Shown: positions 1-9,052, counted from the first letter of the stretch. The stretch: 64,000 nt of DNA from Hymenobacter armeniacus (GCF_014699055.1 NZ_JACXAC010000005.1:186001-250000); one strand, 5' to 3'. The notes: generated from the letters alone by a model not told the origin. Made by a program: numbers and translations.

Positions 1-1860
1 TCCAGCCACCGCGGCGACGTGCGGGCCGTGGACAACGTGTCGTTTGAACTGCACCGGGGCGAAACGCTGGCCATTGTGGGCGAGTCGGGCTCGGGCAAGT
101 CCGTGTCGTCGCTGGCGCTGCTGGGGCTGATTCCGATGCCGCCCGGCCGCATCAGCAGCGGGCAGGCCCTCTTCCAGTCCGAAAAGCTGGGCCAGACCGA
201 CCTGCTGAAGCTCTCCGAAGCCGACCTGCGCCAGGTGCGCGGCAACGACATCGGCATGATTTTCCAGGAGCCGATGACCTCGCTGAACCCCGTGTACACC
301 TGCGGCAGCCAGGTGGTGGAAGCCCTGCGCCTCCACACCGACCTCAGCGAGGCCGCCGCCAAGGCCCGCACCATCGAGCTATTCACCGAGGCGCAGCTGC
401 CGCGCCCCGAAGCCATTTTCGGCAGCTACCCGCACGAAATCTCGGGCGGCCAGAAGCAGCGCGTCATGATTGCCATGGCCATGGCCTGCCGCCCGGCCCT
501 GCTCATCGCCGACGAGCCCACCACGGCCCTCGACGTGACCGTGCAGGCCCGCATGCTGCGCCTGATTGACGACCTGCGCCGCCAGCACAACACGGCCGTC
601 CTCTTCATTACCCACGACCTCGGCGTGGTGGCCGAAATCGCCGACCGCATCCTGGTGATGTACCGGGGCAAAATCGTGGAACAGGGGAGGGTGCTGGATA
701 TTTTTAAAAATCCGCAACATCCGTACACAAAAGGCCTCTTGGCGTGCCGTCCGCGCCTTTCGGTGGGCAAAAAACGCCTCCCTGTGGTGGCCGATTTCAT
801 GCGGGAAGACGCCAGCGGGCAATTATTGGCCCAGCCCGAGCCCGTGCTTCCGCTGCCAGATGAGGCACTTGCGGAATCTTCGCCCGAAGTGGAGGCCCAG
901 CAGTTACACGATAAAATTGAAACCGCCAAAACGTTCCCCGTGGAACATGGCGTTTTGGGGGATGTTCCACGCCCTGCCGAGCTTACTTCGGCGCCCGTTG
1001 CCGCCCCCACCGTGACCGCCGCGCCCAACGGTGCTGAACCGCTTCTCCAGGTTCAAAACCTCCAGGTCTACTTCCCGCTCCGCAAAGGCTTCTTCCGCCG
1101 CGCTACCGATTACGTGCGGGCCGTGGACGATGTCAGCTTCACGCTCTACCCCGGCGAAACCATCGGCCTCGTGGGCGAGTCGGGCTGCGGCAAGACCACG
1201 CTGGGTCGGGCGCTGCTCCGCCTCACGGAACCAACGGCGGGCAGCATCCTGTTTGAAGGGACCGATTTGGCGAAGCTGTCGAGCGAGGACCTGCGCCGCC
1301 GTCGGCGTGATTTGCAGCTGGTGTTTCAGGACCCCTACGCGGCCCTCAACCCGATGCTGACCGTGGGCGAGGCCATCTGGGAGCCGATGCGCGTGCACAA
1401 CGTGGGCGGCACCCGCCAGCAGCAAAAGGCGAAAGTGCTGGAGCTGCTGCGCACCGTGGGGCTGCGCGACGAGCATTTCCAGCGCTACCCGCACGAGTTC
1501 AGTGGCGGGCAGCGGCAGCGCATCTGCATTGCCCGGGCGCTGGCCTTGCAGCCCAAATTGATTGTCTGCGACGAGTCGGTTTCGGCCCTCGATGTCTCGG
1601 TGCAGGCGCAGGTTCTGAACCTGCTCAACGACCTCAAACGCGAGTTCGGCATCACCTATCTGTTCATCACGCACGACCTGTCCGTGGCCCGGTTTATGAG
1701 CGACCGGCTGCTGGTCATGCACCAGGGCCGCATCGTGGAAAGCGGCCCGGCGGCGGCCATCTACGCCGCTCCCCAACACGAATACACCCAAGGCCTGCTG
1801 GCCGCCATCCCGAAGGACAGCCTGGCCGACATCGAAGCCGCCGTAGCCAGTAGGGCCTAG
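1..1860 (+). CDS. Fused dipeptide/oligopeptide ABC transporter ATP-binding protein (DppD-DppF type), 5' truncated
   Basis: This cytoplasmic ATPase powers import of di- or oligopeptides through a Dpp/Opp-type permease that is not in the window. Two complete ABC domains lie in one chain. The first has Walker A GESGSGKS (bases 79-102), signature SGGQKQR and Walker [13 protein letters not shown]. The second has Walker A GESGCGKT (1174-1197), signature SGGQRQR and Walker [13 protein letters not shown], where Ser replaces the usual Pro but the catalytic Glu is kept. A low-complexity Ala/Pro/Glu linker of about 100 residues joins them. The reading frame is open to base 1 and the first residues already sit inside the first domain, so the true start lies upstream; the GTG at 19 is not it. 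DppD and DppF are separate proteins in many bacteria, and the fusion is a known variant. Confidence 0.93.
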   Translation, partial: SSHRGDVRAVDNVSFELHRGETLAIVGESGSGKSVSSLALLGLIPMPPGRISSGQALFQSEKLGQTDLLKLSEADLRQVRGNDIGMIFQEPMTSLNPVYTCGSQVVEALRLHTDLSEAAAKARTIELFTEAQLPRPEAIFGSYPHEISGGQKQRVMIAMAMACRPALLIADEPTTALDVTVQARMLRLIDDLRRQHNTAVLFITHDLGVVAEIADRILVMYRGKIVEQGRVLDIFKNPQHPYTKGLLACRPRLSVGKKRLPVVADFMREDASGQLLAQPEPVLPLPDEALAESSPEVEAQQLHDKIETAKTFPVEHGVLGDVPRPAELTSAPVAAPTVTAAPNGAEPLLQVQNLQVYFPLRKGFFRRATDYVRAVDDVSFTLYPGETIGLVGESGCGKTTLGRALLRLTEPTAGSILFEGTDLAKLSSEDLRRRRRDLQLVFQDPYAALNPMLTVGEAIWEPMRVHNVGGTRQQQKAKVLELLRTVGLRDEHFQRYPHEFSGGQRQRICIARALALQPKLIVCDESVSALDVSVQAQVLNLLNDLKREFGITYLFITHDLSVARFMSDRLLVMHQGRIVESGPAAAIYAAPQHEYTQGLLAAIPKDSLADIEAAVASRA

Positions 1861-1865
1861 CTGGG

Positions 1866-2084
1866 CTGTAGCGTGGACTCTGCGAGTCCGCGCATCGTTG
1901 GGCGGTATGTCGTTCGCCCAGGCGCGGACTCGCAGAGTCCACGCTACAGGGTTCGCGCTACTCCGCGCTTGCCTCAATACCTTGCGCCGCCAGATGCTAC
2001 TCAAGCAGCGCCAGCGAAGCTCCAGCTTCTGGCGGCTACGGCGTCAATCCCAACCCCGCGCGGACTCACAGAGCCCGCGCTACA
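1866..2084. repeat. Intergenic inverted repeat family A (paired arms plus a third degenerate copy)
   Basis: Arms at 1866-1893 and 1922-1949 are perfect reverse complements over 28 bases, built around GTGGACTCTGCGAGTCC, which is itself nearly palindromic. A third, diverged right-arm copy lies at 2058-2084. They fill most of the 336-base gap between the ABC ATPase and rnr. An open frame runs through them into rnr, but its translation is repeat-derived and I do not count it as protein. The element looks like a REP/MITE-type intergenic repeat; no transposase is nearby. Confidence 0.85.
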
Positions 2085-2196
2085 ACCTCCCGGCCCGGCC
2101 CGCGTTTCACTAAGCGGCGCGGCCCAGCCAGCCACTCATTTTTCCGCTCTCGCCGCCTGCGACCAAACCACTTTTCGGCGGCCAATTTTTACCCAA

Positions 2197-4680
2197 ATGA
2201 ATACCCCCGAAAACTCCCGGGCTCCCCGCGCCAAGCGCGAAAAGCCCGAACCCGCGGCCATCACCCAAGACCAAGTCCTGCGCGTCTTCGCCGACAACCC
2301 CACCAAAGTCCTCGCCTACCGCCAGCTCTCGCGCCGCCTCGGCGTCACGACCAAGGGCCAGCGCGAGGAGATTTTTGCCCACATCAAGGTGCTGCGCAAA
2401 AACGGCCTTATTACGCTGCTCCAAAACGACGAATACCGCCTCGCCGATACCGACGCCGTGGCAGCAGCTTTGATGCCGTCCAGCGCCAAAAAATCAACCA
2501 AAAAAGGCGACTCGCCCATCGCCCCGCCCCGCAACCGTTCGGTGCAGGCCGAGTTTGGCCAGGACCCCATTGTGCACCGCCGCCGTTACGCCGGCTTCGA
2601 CCACGTCGACGGCGACGACCGACCAGAACGCGCTCCATCTAACACCATCATCGGTACCGTCGATTTAGCTACGCCAAGCTTTGCCTTCGTGGTGCCGGAG
2701 GGTGTAGATGGTGGCGACGACATCCGCGTGTTCACCGACCAACTCAAGTTCGCCCTGCAGGGCGACGTGGTGCGGGTGCGCCTGCGCAGCGGCTCGCGCG
2801 ACGGCCGGCCGATGGGCGACGTGGTGGAAGTGCTCAAGCGGGTGCGCCCCGAAATCGTCGGCCGCATCCAGATTCAGGGCACGCTCGGCTTCGTGAAGCC
2901 CGACAACCGCAAGGTGTATTTCGACGTGTTCGTGCCGCCGCATTTGCTGCACGAGTCGCGCAACGGCGACAAGGTGCTGGTCCGCATCAACGAGTTTCCG
3001 GAGGACAGCAGCCGGCAGCCGGTGGGCGAGGTCATCCGCAACTTCGGCGCGGCCGGCGGCAACGAGGCCGAGATAAACGCCATCATGGCCGAGTTCGGTT
3101 TGCCCTTCGAATTCCCCTCCGAAGTGGAAGAGGAATCGGAAGGCATCAGCGAGGTTATTGAGCAGGATGAAATTGCCCGCCGCCGCGACTTCCGCAACAT
3201 CACCACCTTCACCATCGACCCCGCCGACGCCAAGGATTTCGACGATGCCCTGAGCATTCAGAAGCTGGAAAACGGCCACTGGGAAATCGGCGTGCACATC
3301 GCCGACGTCACCCACTACGTGCGCCCCGGCACCGAGCTGGAGCGCGAGGGCAAGCACCGCGCCACCTCGGTTTACCTGGTCGACCGCGTGATTCCGATGC
3401 TGCCCGAGCGTCTCTCCAACGGCCTCTGTTCGCTGCGCCCGCACGAGGACAAATTGACCTTTTCGGCCGTGTTCGAGCTCGATGAAAACGGCAAGCTCTA
3501 CGAGTCGTGGTTCGGCAAAACCATCATTCACTCCGACCGCCGCTTCAGCTACGAGGAGGCGCAGGAGCGCATCGAAAGCAAGGAGGGCGAGTACGCCGAG
3601 GAGATAAATCTGATGAACGGCATCGCGCATAAGCTGTGTGCGCTGCGCTTCAAGCAGGGTGCCATCACCTTCGAAACCCAGGAAGTGAAGTTCCGGCTCG
3701 ACGAGAACGGCAAGCCCCTCGGCGTGTATGTGAAGGAGCGGAAGGACGCCCACAAGATGATTGAGGAGTTCATGCTGCTGGCCAACCGCAAGGTGGCCGA
3801 GTTCGTGTTCAACCTCAAAAAGACCAAGCCGCGCTTCACGATGGTGTACCGCACCCACGACGCGCCCGAGCCCGAACGCCTCCAGACCTTCGCTCTCTTC
3901 GCCCAGAAATTCGGCTACAAGCTCAAGCTCGAAAACCCGAAAAAAATCAGCACCGAGCTCAACAACCTTAGCTCCGAGGTGATGGGCAAGCCCGAGCAGA
4001 ATGTGCTCCAGGGCCTGGCCATTCGCACCATGAGCAAGGCCATCTACACCACCGAGCCGCTCGGCCACTTCGGCCTGGCTTTTGACCACTACTCGCACTT
4101 CACCTCGCCCATCCGCCGCTACCCGGATATGATGGCGCACCGCCTGCTGGAGCACTACTTGCTCGGCGGCAAGAACGTGGCCGTCGAGCCCGTGGAAGAA
4201 GAGTGCAAGCACTCCTCGGCCCGCGAGAAACTGGCGGCCAACGCCGAGCGCGCCAGCATCAAATTCAAGCAGGTCGAGTTCATGGCCGATGAAATCGGCA
4301 ACGTCTTCAAGGGCGTGGTGTCGGGCCTGACGGAGCGCGGCATGTACATCGAAATCGAGGAGAACAAGTGCGAGGGCATGGTCCGCATCAGCGACATTCC
4401 CGGCGACGAGTACGAGCTCGACAAGGACAACTACCGCATCGTGGGCCGCCGCAACAAGCGCATCATCCAGTTCGGCGACGAGATGATGGTGGTCGTAAAA
4501 TCTGCCAACCTGCTCGACCGCACCATCGACTTCGAGCTGGTCGACGACCGCCCCGACCATGTGAAAAAGCGCGAAGCCGACGAGCGCAAGCAGCGCAACA
4601 GCGAGCCCCGCGGCTACCGCGACCACAGCAGCGGCAAGGGCCACAGCAAGGGTGGCCACAAGGGCAACAAGCGCCGCTAG
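2197..4680 (+). CDS. rnr: Ribonuclease R
   Basis: This 3'-5' exoribonuclease degrades structured RNA and acts in RNA quality control in the cytoplasm. The 827 residues match the family's usual length. A winged-helix-like N-terminal region (about residues 25-85) is followed by cold-shock domains and then the RNB catalytic domain, whose metal-binding signature DPADAKDFDDA starts near residue 340. An S1 domain lies near residues 700-780, and a Lys/Arg/Gly/His-rich tail ends the protein. The ATG at 2197 (MNTPENSRAPRAKREK) is chosen because translation further upstream only reads through intergenic repeats. It is followed by a terminator at 4761-4790. Confidence 0.96.
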   Translation: MNTPENSRAPRAKREKPEPAAITQDQVLRVFADNPTKVLAYRQLSRRLGVTTKGQREEIFAHIKVLRKNGLITLLQNDEYRLADTDAVAAALMPSSAKKSTKKGDSPIAPPRNRSVQAEFGQDPIVHRRRYAGFDHVDGDDRPERAPSNTIIGTVDLATPSFAFVVPEGVDGGDDIRVFTDQLKFALQGDVVRVRLRSGSRDGRPMGDVVEVLKRVRPEIVGRIQIQGTLGFVKPDNRKVYFDVFVPPHLLHESRNGDKVLVRINEFPEDSSRQPVGEVIRNFGAAGGNEAEINAIMAEFGLPFEFPSEVEEESEGISEVIEQDEIARRRDFRNITTFTIDPADAKDFDDALSIQKLENGHWEIGVHIADVTHYVRPGTELEREGKHRATSVYLVDRVIPMLPERLSNGLCSLRPHEDKLTFSAVFELDENGKLYESWFGKTIIHSDRRFSYEEAQERIESKEGEYAEEINLMNGIAHKLCALRFKQGAITFETQEVKFRLDENGKPLGVYVKERKDAHKMIEEFMLLANRKVAEFVFNLKKTKPRFTMVYRTHDAPEPERLQTFALFAQKFGYKLKLENPKKISTELNNLSSEVMGKPEQNVLQGLAIRTMSKAIYTTEPLGHFGLAFDHYSHFTSPIRRYPDMMAHRLLEHYLLGGKNVAVEPVEEECKHSSAREKLAANAERASIKFKQVEFMADEIGNVFKGVVSGLTERGMYIEIEENKCEGMVRISDIPGDEYELDKDNYRIVGRRNKRIIQFGDEMMVVVKSANLLDRTIDFELVDDRPDHVKKREADERKQRNSEPRGYRDHSSGKGHSKGGHKGNKRR

Positions 4681-4688
4681 CCTTCGCC

Positions 4689-4725
4689 TGTCATTGCGAG
4701 GGGAGCGCAGCGAACCGCGGCAATC
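4689..4725 (+). repeat. Inverted repeat family B, left arm
   Basis: This 37-base element starts TGTCATTGCGAG and ends CGCGGCAATC. Its reverse complement occurs at 5217-5253 with 31 of 37 identical positions. The two arms bracket the small membrane gene at 4826-5134. Similar elements of the form TGTCATTGCGAG...GCAATC are, from general experience, common between genes in many bacterial genomes. Confidence 0.8.
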
Positions 4726-4760
4726 CTTCCTCTCGATGTAACCAACCTTGAGATGTGACA

Positions 4761-4790
4761 AGCCCTGGCTCTACAGAGTCGGGGCTTTTT
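4761..4790 (+). terminator. Rho-independent terminator after rnr
   Basis: An 11-pair stem with two wobble pairs (4761-4771 with 4776-4786) closes a four-base loop and runs into a T-tract. It is placed correctly to end rnr transcription before the next small gene. Confidence 0.65.
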
Positions 4791-4825
4791 CGTCTAGCTT
4801 TACCAGCACCCTGCAGGCCTCGCTG

Positions 4826-5134
4826 ATGCTCCGATTTATCAAGTACACCTTCTCCTCAATCGGCTTACTGTATCTGACGTTTCTCAACTCAGCATACAAG
4901 TTGCACTACGGTGAACATGGGCGGGAGTACTTCAATGATGATTCCATCTTCTTCGGGATGATGCTGTCCGGCTTCTTGCTGCTTGTGCACCTTTTCAGCA
5001 TCTTCTTGGCGACCGTAGTCCTCCGGAAAGGCAGGCCTGAAAAAGCCGATATGTTCTTCGCGATTGCCTTTCTCTTGCACCTTGGCTACTGGATTTATTG
5101 TGCCAATAGCGGGGCAGCGATGCATGAACAATGA
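4826..5134 (+). CDS. Small hypothetical membrane protein
   Basis: I do not recognise this 102-residue protein. It shows about three hydrophobic segments: residues 5-20, a strong one near 47-65 (MMLSGFLLLVHLFSIFLATVV), and one near 76-92, with short charged loops, so an inner-membrane location is likely. The ATG at 4826 (MLRFIKYTF) is preferred over an upstream in-frame ATG at 4748, which lies inside the preceding terminator. Its base composition is lower in GC than its neighbours, and it sits between the two arms of repeat family B about 500 bases apart. Transfer or MITE-like capture is possible but unproven. Confidence 0.6.
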   Translation: MLRFIKYTFSSIGLLYLTFLNSAYKLHYGEHGREYFNDDSIFFGMMLSGFLLLVHLFSIFLATVVLRKGRPEKADMFFAIAFLLHLGYWIYCANSGAAMHEQ

Positions 5135-5148
5135 GGAAATCTAAAGCT

Positions 5149-5186
5149 CGACAAGCCCCGATTCTAACTAGAGCCGGGGCTTGTCG
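5149..5186 (+). terminator. Terminator hairpin after the small membrane gene
   Basis: Perfect 12-base arms CGACAAGCCCCG and CGGGGCTTGTCG flank a 14-base loop, followed by a short T-run. It lies just after the stop codon at 5134. Confidence 0.7.
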
Positions 5187-5216
5187 CTTTATCAGGCGTC
5201 TGGCTTTGAGAGGACA

Positions 5217-5253
5217 GATTGCCGCGTTCCGCTGCGTCTCACTCGCAATGACA
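5217..5253 (-). repeat. Inverted repeat family B, right arm
   Basis: This is the reverse-complement partner of the element at 4689-4725 (31 of 37 positions). It ends about 25 bases before the polyprenyl synthetase start codon, so that gene's promoter or leader must overlap the repeat or lie within it. Confidence 0.8.
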
Positions 5254-5278
5254 GATGCCCCCGTTCTTTGTACCACCT

Positions 5279-6250
5279 ATGACCCCAGCCGACTTCCCCG
5301 CTAACATCACCGCCGCCCTGGCGCAGCTCAGCTACGGCGAGCAGCCCGATACCCTCTACGCTCCCATCCGCTACATCATGGGCCTGGGCGGCAAACGCAT
5401 CCGACCGCTGCTCACGCTGCTCGGCGCCCACCTTTTCACCGATGAGCTTAGCGGCATCCTCAAGCCCGCCCTGGCCACCGAAGTCTTCCACAACTTCACC
5501 CTGCTCCACGACGACCTGATGGACCAGGCCCCCCTGCGCCGCGGCCAGGCCACCGTGCACGAAAAGTGGAACCCCAACGTCGCCATCCTCTCCGGCGACG
5601 TGATGCTGGTGCGGGCCTACGAACTGTTCCTGGACGTGCCGTCCGCACTGCTCCCGCGCATCCTCGCCCGCTTTAGCCAGACGGCCGCCGAGGTTTGCGA
5701 AGGCCAGCAGTGGGACATGAATTTCGAGACCGAACCCCAGGTCAGCATCGCCCAATACCTAGACATGATTCGCCTGAAAACGGCCGTCCTCCTCGGCTTC
5801 TGCCTGGAGCTGGGCGCCCGCCTCGCCGGCGCTTCCGAGGACGATGCCGAGCACCTGCGCCAGTTCGGCACCGATATTGGCCTGGCCTTCCAGCTGCGCG
5901 ACGACCTGCTCGACGTGTACGGCGACGCCGCCACCTTCGGCAAGCGCGTGGGCGGCGACATCATCTCCGACAAGAAAACCTTCCTCCTGCTCTCCGCCCA
6001 GGCCCAAGCTAACGATGCTCAGCAGGCCACCCTGGCTCAGCACATCGGCCAGCCCGTGTCCGATGCCGACGCCAAGGTACAGGCCGTGCGGGCCATCTAC
6101 GATGAGCTCAAAATTCGCCCGCAGACGGAGGCACTCATCAACACCTACTTCCAGGACGCGCTGCAGCATTTGGAGCGCGTAACGGCGCTAAATGAGCGCA
6201 AGCAACCCCTGCATCACCTCGCGCTCCAGCTCATGGACCGCGAAAACTAA
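5279..6250 (+). CDS. Polyprenyl (isoprenoid) diphosphate synthase
   Basis: This trans-prenyltransferase condenses isopentenyl diphosphate with allylic diphosphates, supplying quinone side chains or other isoprenoids in the cytoplasm. The first aspartate-rich motif DDLMD is at residues 78-82 and the second, DDLLD, at 208-212; the GGKRIRP substrate motif is near residue 38. At 323 residues it is of normal length. The start at 5279 (MTPADFPANI) is preferred over the upstream ATG at 5255, which abuts the repeat arm. Chain length cannot be read with confidence; an octaprenyl-type quinone precursor enzyme is the likely role. The rhomboid gene follows after six bases, so the two are probably co-transcribed. 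Confidence 0.93.
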   Translation: MTPADFPANITAALAQLSYGEQPDTLYAPIRYIMGLGGKRIRPLLTLLGAHLFTDELSGILKPALATEVFHNFTLLHDDLMDQAPLRRGQATVHEKWNPNVAILSGDVMLVRAYELFLDVPSALLPRILARFSQTAAEVCEGQQWDMNFETEPQVSIAQYLDMIRLKTAVLLGFCLELGARLAGASEDDAEHLRQFGTDIGLAFQLRDDLLDVYGDAATFGKRVGGDIISDKKTFLLLSAQAQANDAQQATLAQHIGQPVSDADAKVQAVRAIYDELKIRPQTEALINTYFQDALQHLERVTALNERKQPLHHLALQLMDREN

Positions 6251-6256
6251 TCTTCT

Positions 6257-6907
6257 GTGCTCAGTCCCGTTCTCATTCTCATCGGCCTCACGGTCGCCAT
6301 TTCCATCTATGCCTGGTCGAAAGACGAGCTGATGAACTCCTGGATAATGGACCCCTACCGCATGGCCCGCTCCGGCGGCCAGTGGTACCGCCTGCTCACT
6401 TCCGGCTTCCTGCACGCCGACTGGGCCCACCTCCTGTTCAACATGTTTGCCTTCTATTCCTTCGCGCCGGTCGTGTTGGGGTCGCTATACGAAGGCTACG
6501 GCCAGGGCGTAGGCCTTGGGTTGTTTCTGGCGCTGTACCTCGGAGGCATCATCCTTTCCGATTTGCCCACCTATTTCCGGCACCGGCACGACCCCGGCTA
6601 CCGCAGCCTTGGCGCTTCGGGCGGGGTGTCGTCGGTGTTGTTTGCCAGCATCCTGCTTATGCCGGTTGCTCCCGCGGGGCAGGGCATCATCATTTTCCCC
6701 ATCCCGTTTCCCATTCAGCCGTTCCTGTTCGGCTTCCTCTACCTCGCTTATTCCTACTACATGGCCCGCCGCCGCGCCGACAACGTGAACCACGACGCTC
6801 ACTTCTACGGGGCGCTGTTCGGCGTAGTGCTGCTATTAGCCTTCATTCCGACAGCCGGCCCTGCCTTCCTGCAGCAAATTAGCTTGTTTATTCAGTCAAA
6901 GTTTTGA
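6257..6907 (+). CDS. Rhomboid family intramembrane serine protease
   Basis: This inner-membrane protease cleaves transmembrane substrates. At 216 residues with about six hydrophobic segments, it carries the HLLFNM motif of rhomboid helix 2, the catalytic serine in GASGG (Ser121), and the paired histidine in HDAHFYG (His182). Translation starts at GTG 6257, only six bases after the prenyl synthase stop. The substrates are unknown. Confidence 0.9.
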   Translation: MLSPVLILIGLTVAISIYAWSKDELMNSWIMDPYRMARSGGQWYRLLTSGFLHADWAHLLFNMFAFYSFAPVVLGSLYEGYGQGVGLGLFLALYLGGIILSDLPTYFRHRHDPGYRSLGASGGVSSVLFASILLMPVAPAGQGIIIFPIPFPIQPFLFGFLYLAYSYYMARRRADNVNHDAHFYGALFGVVLLLAFIPTAGPAFLQQISLFIQSKF

Positions 6908-7008
6908 TTTACAACTATTTATAATAGTAATATTGCTTTTAGATAATCTATTTGTGGAGCGTTGCGTAATGAGGGGCAAGTTCATTCTTTCACTTTGCCC
7001 TCTTACTC

Positions 7009-7278
7009 ATGAACACCCTTCGTCACTTCGCTTCCCGCTTGCCCCTCACGGCCCTTTTGCTTCCCCTGATGTTGCTGGCCACTTCCTGCAGCCGCTACAA
7101 CGACAACGGTAGCCTGTCCATTGCCGGCGTCATCTACCTCATCCTCGCCATCGCAGCGGTTATCAGCCTGCTGAAACAAGACTGGAGCCTAGGCAAGAAA
7201 CTCATCTGGGGCGTTATTATCTGGTTCTTCCCCATTGGTGGTTCCATTATCTACTTCCTCTTCTCGGGCCGGAAGTAG
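7009..7278 (+). CDS. PLDc_N (phospholipase D nuclease N-terminal-like) small membrane lipoprotein
   Basis: This 89-residue protein has an N-terminal signal ending in a lipobox-like ATSC, then two hydrophobic segments around a KKLIWGVIIWFFPIGGSIIYF core. That core is the pattern of the PLDc_N domain, which is named after cardiolipin synthases but also occurs alone in small membrane proteins. No enzymatic domain is present, so the function is unknown. The upstream 100 bases are AT-rich. The gene ends at a strong bidirectional terminator shared with the convergent gene. Confidence 0.75.
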   Translation: MNTLRHFASRLPLTALLLPLMLLATSCSRYNDNGSLSIAGVIYLILAIAAVISLLKQDWSLGKKLIWGVIIWFFPIGGSIIYFLFSGRK

Positions 7279-7289
7279 TCGTTCCACCT

Positions 7290-7343
7290 CGTTTCAAACA
7301 AAAAGCCCCGACCATATGTGGTCGGGGCTTTTTGTTTGAAACG
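7290..7343. terminator. Bidirectional terminator (25-base perfect arms)
   Basis: Arms at 7290-7314 and 7319-7343 are exact reverse complements around a four-base loop. The stem core AGCCCCGACCA is flanked by A-tract and T-tract, so it can end transcription from both the PLDc_N gene and the convergent DUF2939-like gene. Confidence 0.9.
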
Positions 7344-7360
7344 AGCAACCGTTAGTTGTC

Positions 7361-7984
7361 CTACCGGTTCAACAGCCGCTTCTTTTCGAGCCGGGCCACG
7401 CCGCGCAGCAGTTCGCCGCTGTTCGTGATTTGGGTCAGCTGCCAATGGTCGCCCTGCCGGCGCATCTTCACTTCCACCACCATTGTGGTGTCGTATTTCG
7501 GCTGCGTCACCTCCAAACCCACAAAGGCGTTGTCGCCTTCCTCCCTGGTGTATTTGATGCCTTTAAATTCGCTTTCCGGACTCACCACCCGCCCGGCCAG
7601 GCCCGTCAGCGAGATGTTCACCAGCCGCTTCGGTGCGGCCGCGGCAGCCGCCTCCAACGAGCCCGTTTCGACGTAGCGTTGCACCTCCTGCCGCGCAGCC
7701 TTGGCCAGCGTGGGCTTGAGCATGCGCAGAGCGCCACCCATCATCAGGCTGCCCCCCGGCAGTAAAGAAGTCAGCGCCGAGCCCTGCTGCGCCACGTCAT
7801 CTACCAGATGCGAAGTGACGCTGTTTACGTCCACGTACTTTTCAAAGGAAGCCATGTCGTGGGCCTGCACCGCCGCCGCGGCCGACACCAAAGCACCCTT
7901 GGGGCCATTTTTCAGGCTCCGGTAGTAGTAATAGCCTCCGGCACCTAGCGCCAGCAACAACACAAGTAGAAGCAGTTTTTTCAT
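7361..7984 (-). CDS. DUF2939-like membrane-anchored protein
   Basis: This 207-residue protein has an N-terminal hydrophobic anchor (MKKLLLLVLLLALGAGGYYYY). A soluble part follows with the DUF2939 pattern: an alpha-helical start ending in a HDMASFEKYVDVNSV-like segment, then a helical stretch, and a C-terminal beta-rich half. The start at 7984 is chosen because the signal anchor begins there and a promoter element TACTTTTG lies 27 bases upstream. The family has no established function. It is most likely exported and facing the periplasm. Confidence 0.7.
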   Translation of the reverse strand: MKKLLLLVLLLALGAGGYYYYRSLKNGPKGALVSAAAAVQAHDMASFEKYVDVNSVTSHLVDDVAQQGSALTSLLPGGSLMMGGALRMLKPTLAKAARQEVQRYVETGSLEAAAAAAPKRLVNISLTGLAGRVVSPESEFKGIKYTREEGDNAFVGLEVTQPKYDTTMVVEVKMRRQGDHWQLTQITNSGELLRGVARLEKKRLLNR

Positions 7985-8011
7985 GAAAGCATATGCCTGA
8001 TAAGTGAGCTG

Positions 8012-8019
8012 CAAAAGTA
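8012..8019 (-). promoter_or_regulatory. Bacteroidota -7 element for the DUF2939-like gene
   Basis: On the minus strand this reads TACTTTTG, an exact match to TAnnTTTG, leaving a 27-base leader before the ATG at 7984. No good -33 TTTG is visible. Confidence 0.6.
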
Positions 8020-8123
8020 CCCCACAGTGCGGGTAAAAAGCGGCCATGGCTTTCTGCCATCAGCTGCTTCCTCCGGCACGTTTGGGCCGCTCACAACCAA
8101 TTTGTTTCCCTTGCCTAATCAAT

Positions 8124-8978
8124 ATGAACCCCACTGTTCGTCATCGTCCCGAAGTACACGGCCACCGCGGCTGCCGCGGCCTACGTCCCGAGAACACTCT
8201 CTCCGCCTTTCTCCACGCATTGGAGTTGGGCGTCGATGTGCTGGAAATGGATGTTGTCATTTCGGCCGATAAGCAAGTTGTCGTCTCGCATGAGCCCTGG
8301 CTCAACCCGCTGTTTTGTCTCAGCCCCGAGGGGCATCCCATCGCCGTAGATGCGCCTCCGCAGCAACACAACCTGTACCGTATGCCTTATGTCTCCATTC
8401 GCCAGTGCGACTGTGGGCAATCGCATCCGGGCTTCCCGGAACAAGTAGCTGACCCCTCCTATAAGCCGCTGCTGAGTGAAGTTCTGGCCGCGGTTGAAAG
8501 CGCGGTCCTTCGGCTTGGGCGCCGCCCGGTAGGTTATTCCATTGAAATAAAAAGCGAGCCCGAATACGATAACATCTTTTCCCCATCACCTTCCGATTTT
8601 CTGCCCTTGGTGCTGGCTGAACTCACTTCCATGGGCGTGCTTTCGCGCACCACACTTCTTTGCTTTGATGCGCGCATACTGCAACTGGCCCACCGCGCCT
8701 TGCCTTCCCTTGCCACCTGCTTGCTGCTCGAAGCTCATCAGCCTTGGATAGAGAGTGTCCAACAACTAGGCTTCGTTCCAACTACCCTGGGTCCCGATTT
8801 TCATTCTGCTTCCGTTACGGCTGTTACAGCCCTGCGTACCGCATTCCCCGGTCTTCGCATTGTTCCCTGGACTGTAAACGAGCCAGACGACCTGCGTCGA
8901 TTTATACGGCTTGGTGTAGATGGTATAACCACCGACTACCCCGACCGACTTCTGCCTCTGCTTGGCCAGCTATTTTAA
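8124..8978 (+). CDS. Glycerophosphodiester phosphodiesterase (GDPD family)
   Basis: This metal-dependent enzyme hydrolyses glycerophosphodiesters to glycerol-3-phosphate and an alcohol, in phospholipid turnover. Catalytic and metal residues are in place: HGHRG at residues 12-16, RPENT at 21-25, E41 and D43 in LEMDV, and H56 in SHEPW; the TDYPD motif is near the C-terminus. There is no clear signal peptide, so it is probably cytoplasmic. The ATG at 8124 starts just before the conserved domain; upstream in-frame sequence is not conserved-looking. Codon usage is less GC-biased than in neighbouring genes. Confidence 0.9.
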   Translation: MNPTVRHRPEVHGHRGCRGLRPENTLSAFLHALELGVDVLEMDVVISADKQVVVSHEPWLNPLFCLSPEGHPIAVDAPPQQHNLYRMPYVSIRQCDCGQSHPGFPEQVADPSYKPLLSEVLAAVESAVLRLGRRPVGYSIEIKSEPEYDNIFSPSPSDFLPLVLAELTSMGVLSRTTLLCFDARILQLAHRALPSLATCLLLEAHQPWIESVQQLGFVPTTLGPDFHSASVTAVTALRTAFPGLRIVPWTVNEPDDLRRFIRLGVDGITTDYPDRLLPLLGQLF

Positions 8979-9052
8979 GCCCTTTGCCTTCTAGCAAGCT
9001 ATTGCCAGCTAGTACAAACCGACTCGAGTAGACTGGTGTAATTACAATCTAG

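Noticed and set aside
1873..2196. N-terminal extension of rnr by 108 codons
   Set aside because: The extension translates family A repeats (Asp-Ser-Ala-Ser-Pro-type words) and the conserved protein starts at 2197.
2665..4761. 698-codon minus-strand open frame opposite rnr
   Set aside because: It lacks any recognisable domain, and the plus strand is an unmistakable RNase R.
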